From: Anaerolineae bacterium
Lineage (GTDB): Bacteria; Chloroflexota; Anaerolineae; JAADDB01
NCBI GenBank assembly: GCA_015486895.1
Contig: WFQT01000190.1
Location: 1-8,607 of the forward strand
Direction: 5' to 3'
Length of the DNA stretch: 8,607 nucleotides
The notes below the pieces were generated by a model, which saw only the letters and a list, made by a program, of their open reading frames with translations, had not been told where the DNA came from and did no database searches. Positions within the stretch are counted from its first letter, which is position 1. Each line of letters starts with the position of its first letter. The position numbers were made by a program, and so were the translations under genes. Of this stretch, positions 5,797 through 8,607 are shown one piece after another.

Positions 5797-8484
5797 ATGA
5801 AGTGGACAAGTAAAAAGATCAGGCAAACGTTTCTGGATTATTTCGCGACTTATGGCCACCGGATTGTGCGCAGCTCATCGCTGGTTCCCTTTGGCGATCC
5901 GACGTTACTCTTCACCAACGCCGGCATGGTGCAATTCAAAAATACATTCCTCGGGCTGGAGAAGCGCGATTACAGCCGGGCAACCACTGCGCAGAAATGC
6001 ATGCGCGTTACCGGCAAACACAATGATCTTGAAAACGTTGGGCCTTCACCGCGACACCATACATTTTTTGAAATGTTGGGCAACTTCTCCTTCGGGGATT
6101 ACTTTAAAAGAGAAGCTGTCGCTTTTGCCTGGGACTTGCTTTTAAACTATTACAACCTCGAACAAGAACGCCTTTGGTTCACTGTTTACAATGATGATGA
6201 CGAAGCGGAAGCGTACTGGCGAGAGACCGGAGCTCCACCAGAACGAATCCTACGCTTTGGCAAAAGTGAGAACTTCTGGGAGATGGGAGACACCGGCCCG
6301 TGTGGCCCCTGCTCTGAAATTCACTACTACAACGGCGACATGGAGAAAATGGACGCTGCCGGAGTCAATGCCGGCGACGAATATATTGAGATATGGAACT
6401 TGGTGTTCATGCAGTTCGAGAAAGCCGCTGACGGGTCCTTGAGCCCCTTGCCTAAACCGTCCATTGACACCGGCATGGGGATGGAGCGGCTGACGATGAT
6501 CCTGCAAGAGGCGCCAACTAACTATGACACCGACCTCTTTCTGCCGATCATGAACCGTCTGCAGCGAATCCTCGGCCACACTGATGCTCAGCGGCGAGAA
6601 AACTACGTGCCATATCGGGTCATCGCCGACCATGGCCGGGCGATTTCATTCCTCGTCGGCGATGGCATCTTGCCGGGGAATAGCGGCCGCGGCTACATCT
6701 TGCGGTTACTCCTGCGGCGGGCTGCCCGCTTTGGGCGCAAAATCGGCTTAGAGCGACCATTCTTGGCCGAGATTGCCGATAGCGTAATTGATGTTATGGG
6801 CGAACAATATAGCGAACTGGTCGATCACGCTGACTTCATCAAAAACACGATTACGGCTGAAGAAGAGCGCTTCGGTCGCACACTGCATTCTGGCACGATT
6901 TTGCTGGAACAAAGCATCGCCGACCTGGAAAAAGCGGGAAAGAAAACTATCCCCGGCGGTACTGCTTTCACTCTTTACGATACTTACGGCTTTCCCTTGG
7001 ACTTGACCAAAGATATCGCCGAGGAACATGGCCTTTTTGTGGACAAAACAGGCTTCGACGCTGCTATGGAAAAACAACGGGAGCGGGCGCGGGCAGCTTC
7101 ACATTTCGGCGGCGAAGAGTTCGAGCGGGCCCAGCGTTACCAGGAAGTGCTAAACGAGTTACAGGCGAGTGGGCGCTTGGGGAAAGAAGGCGTCCAGCAA
7201 CACATTTACGACGGCAAGTTTGAACTTGATTCTACCGTTTTGGCCGTGCTTGTTGACAGTGAGTCGCGAGCGCTGGCACACCGTGGTGATAAAGTGGAGA
7301 TCGTGCTGGCCAGCACTCCCTTCTACGTTGCCTCCGGTGGCCAGGTTAGCGACACTGGCACACTGAGCGGTGACGGCTGGCGGGTCCAAGTCACCGACAT
7401 GGAGAAGCCAATCGCCGGCCTCATACTCCACGTAGGTGAAGTGCTCGCGGGGACAGTCAGCATCGGGGCAAAGGCCCACGCCAAAATTGATATCTGGCGC
7501 CGGTTGAATACCATGCGCAACCACACTGTGACTCACATCCTGCATAACCGGCTGCGGGCGCTTTTTGGCACCCATGTACACCAGGCTGGGTCATTGGTGG
7601 CGCCTGACCGGATGCGATTTGATTACACGCACACTTTGGCGCCTTCCCTGGAGGAATTAGATCGTTTAGAAGCGGAAGTTAACAAAGCTATTCTGCGCGA
7701 TGACATTGTTTGGACAGAGTGGATGAATTACAATGATGCCGTAGCTGCCGGGGCCATGGCCCTTTTCAACGAGAAGTATGGCGACTACGTGCGGGTCGTG
7801 AGCATTGGCAAGCCAAAGCCATACTCCCGGGAGCTGTGCGGCGGTACACACGTTGATCACACTGCTCAAATCGGCTATTTCCACATTGTTGGGGAAGGGA
7901 GTGTAGGCTCTGGGGCGCGACGCATTGAAGTGGTCACCGGCGAGGCGGCGGCCGAACTGGCCAGCCATCGTCTGGAAGAGGTAGAGCGGCTGGCAACACA
8001 ATTAGGCGTACGCCCAGAAGAGGTTGTTGACCGCGTGTTAGCGTTGGTCGGCGATTTGAAAGCGACCCGGCGACAGATCAGCCGGTTACAAGAAAAGCTG
8101 GCCCGCTACCAGGTAGACAGCTACTTAAAACAAGTCGTTGAAGTAGACAGCGTGCCCGTGTTGGCTGCCATCGTTGATGTGCCTGATGTCAACACATTGC
8201 GGCAAATGACCGATTGGCTGCGGGATAAGCTACACTCGGCGGTGGTCGTTTTAGGCGCTGAGTTCAACGGCAGCCCGCAAATTGTGGCCACGTTAACCCC
8301 TGATTTAGTGGCCAAGGGCTTGCATGCCGGTCAGATTGTCAAAGCAGTGGCCAAGCAAATCGGCGGCGGGGGAGGCGGCCGCCCAACCATGGCCCAGGCC
8401 GGCGGCAGCGATGCCGGGAAACTTCCGCAAGCGATGGCTATGGTCGTGCCTACTGTGCGCCGCATGTTGACAGAGAAGAGATAA
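5797..8484 (+). CDS. alaS: Alanine--tRNA ligase (AlaRS)
   Basis: This cytoplasmic class II aminoacyl-tRNA synthetase activates alanine with ATP and charges tRNA-Ala, and it hydrolyses mischarged Ser- or Gly-tRNA-Ala. It has 895 residues, normal for bacteria. The catalytic core (about 1-250) has LLFTNAGMVQFKNTFLG near 37-53, the motif 2 region KCMRVTGKHNDLENVG...RHHTFFEMLGNFSFGDYFK (67-104), GDTGPCGPCSEIHY (164-177) and motif 3 DTGMGMERL (224-232). A tRNA-recognition helical region follows (about 250-450). The editing domain (about 480-715) has SGGQVSDTG and the zinc ligands H576, H580, C681 and H685 in HTVTH and CGGTH. The C-Ala/DHHA1 region (about 750-895) contains a coiled-coil-like stretch and the glycine-rich GGGGGGRPTMAQAGG (856-870). 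All expected catalytic and editing motifs are intact. The start is chosen for its fit to the family N-terminus and the G-rich site upstream; ATG 5789 is out of frame. Confidence 0.98.
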   Translation: MKWTSKKIRQTFLDYFATYGHRIVRSSSLVPFGDPTLLFTNAGMVQFKNTFLGLEKRDYSRATTAQKCMRVTGKHNDLENVGPSPRHHTFFEMLGNFSFGDYFKREAVAFAWDLLLNYYNLEQERLWFTVYNDDDEAEAYWRETGAPPERILRFGKSENFWEMGDTGPCGPCSEIHYYNGDMEKMDAAGVNAGDEYIEIWNLVFMQFEKAADGSLSPLPKPSIDTGMGMERLTMILQEAPTNYDTDLFLPIMNRLQRILGHTDAQRRENYVPYRVIADHGRAISFLVGDGILPGNSGRGYILRLLLRRAARFGRKIGLERPFLAEIADSVIDVMGEQYSELVDHADFIKNTITAEEERFGRTLHSGTILLEQSIADLEKAGKKTIPGGTAFTLYDTYGFPLDLTKDIAEEHGLFVDKTGFDAAMEKQRERARAASHFGGEEFERAQRYQEVLNELQASGRLGKEGVQQHIYDGKFELDSTVLAVLVDSESRALAHRGDKVEIVLASTPFYVASGGQVSDTGTLSGDGWRVQVTDMEKPIAGLILHVGEVLAGTVSIGAKAHAKIDIWRRLNTMRNHTVTHILHNRLRALFGTHVHQAGSLVAPDRMRFDYTHTLAPSLEELDRLEAEVNKAILRDDIVWTEWMNYNDAVAAGAMALFNEKYGDYVRVVSIGKPKPYSRELCGGTHVDHTAQIGYFHIVGEGSVGSGARRIEVVTGEAAAELASHRLEEVERLATQLGVRPEEVVDRVLALVGDLKATRRQISRLQEKLARYQVDSYLKQVVEVDSVPVLAAIVDVPDVNTLRQMTDWLRDKLHSAVVVLGAEFNGSPQIVATLTPDLVAKGLHAGQIVKAVAKQIGGGGGGRPTMAQAGGSDAGKLPQAMAMVVPTVRRMLTEKR

Positions 8485-8507
8485 AAGTCTCTCTTTACAG
8501 TAGGAGT

Positions 8508-8536
8508 GGCTCCGAAACTGCATGTTAACCGGAGCC
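8508..8536 (+). terminator. Possible terminator hairpin after alaS
   Basis: GGCTCCG (8508-8514) and CGGAGCC (8530-8536) form a perfect 7-bp stem with a 15-nt loop, starting 23 bp after the alaS stop codon. The following sequence is TGGTGAAAATAGAATTTT, which lacks an immediate T tract. It may be a weak terminator or an RNA-end hairpin. Confidence 0.4.
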
Positions 8537-8584
8537 TGGTGAAAATAGAATTTTGGGCATGGTTCACTCTGAATCGAAACAATC

Positions 8585-8590
8585 TTGACA
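8585..8590 (+). promoter_or_regulatory. Perfect -35 hexamer at window edge
   Basis: TTGACA matches the -35 consensus fully. With a 17-bp spacer the -10 element would begin at 8608, just past the end of the window, so the promoter cannot be confirmed. It would fit a new transcription unit starting after alaS. Confidence 0.25.
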
Positions 8591-8607
8591 AATAGGGCCG
8601 GAAAGAA

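Noticed and set aside
5486..5809. Minus-strand 107-residue frame upstream of alaS
   Set aside because: It covers the alaS promoter and start, has no ribosome binding site or domain, and has unremarkable low-complexity composition.

Overview
The window carries three complete plus-strand genes with ordinary bacterial housekeeping or transport roles: a double-length polar amino acid ABC transporter permease (286-2907), the replication initiator dnaA (3617-4987) and alanyl-tRNA synthetase alaS (5797-8484). They are separated by unusually long intergenic stretches (709 and 809 bp) rich in hairpins and degenerate repeats. The style of the DnaA N-terminus and its signature, the mid-range base composition, the fused permease and the class of intergenic repeats suggest a member of the Chloroflexota (Anaerolineae-like, perhaps environmental). 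This is judgement from remembered sequence style, not from a search.

Layout. Bases 1-285 hold no supported gene and end in a good Shine-Dalgarno before the permease. The permease appears to be an AapQ-like half joined to an AapM-like half in one polypeptide; no binding protein or ATPase gene is visible, so its partners must lie upstream or elsewhere. An 11-bp GC-rich hairpin at 2950-2973 closes this unit. Bases 2978-3616 hold a degenerate repeat, small palindromes, one good sigma70-type promoter about 355 bp ahead of dnaA, several potential RNA hairpins, and a weaker promoter next to dnaA. DnaA is full length with all AAA+ and DNA-binding motifs, but dnaN is not adjacent and I find no consensus DnaA-box cluster, so this does not look like a classical origin.

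Bases 4988-5796 contain a run of hairpins (5048-5203) and two convergent arrays of 8-bp units (5309-5340 and 5426-5458), followed by a strong promoter (TTGACT, 17 bp, TAAAAT) for alaS. AlaS is complete with catalytic, editing and C-terminal domains. After it come a 7-bp hairpin and, at the window edge, a perfect TTGACA that may start the next promoter.

The three genes look like separate transcription units and share no evident pathway. I see no clear new biological system. The items most worth checking are the permease fusion, the long structured dnaA leader, the direct repeats over the alaS promoter, and the repeat-rich spacer between dnaA and alaS.
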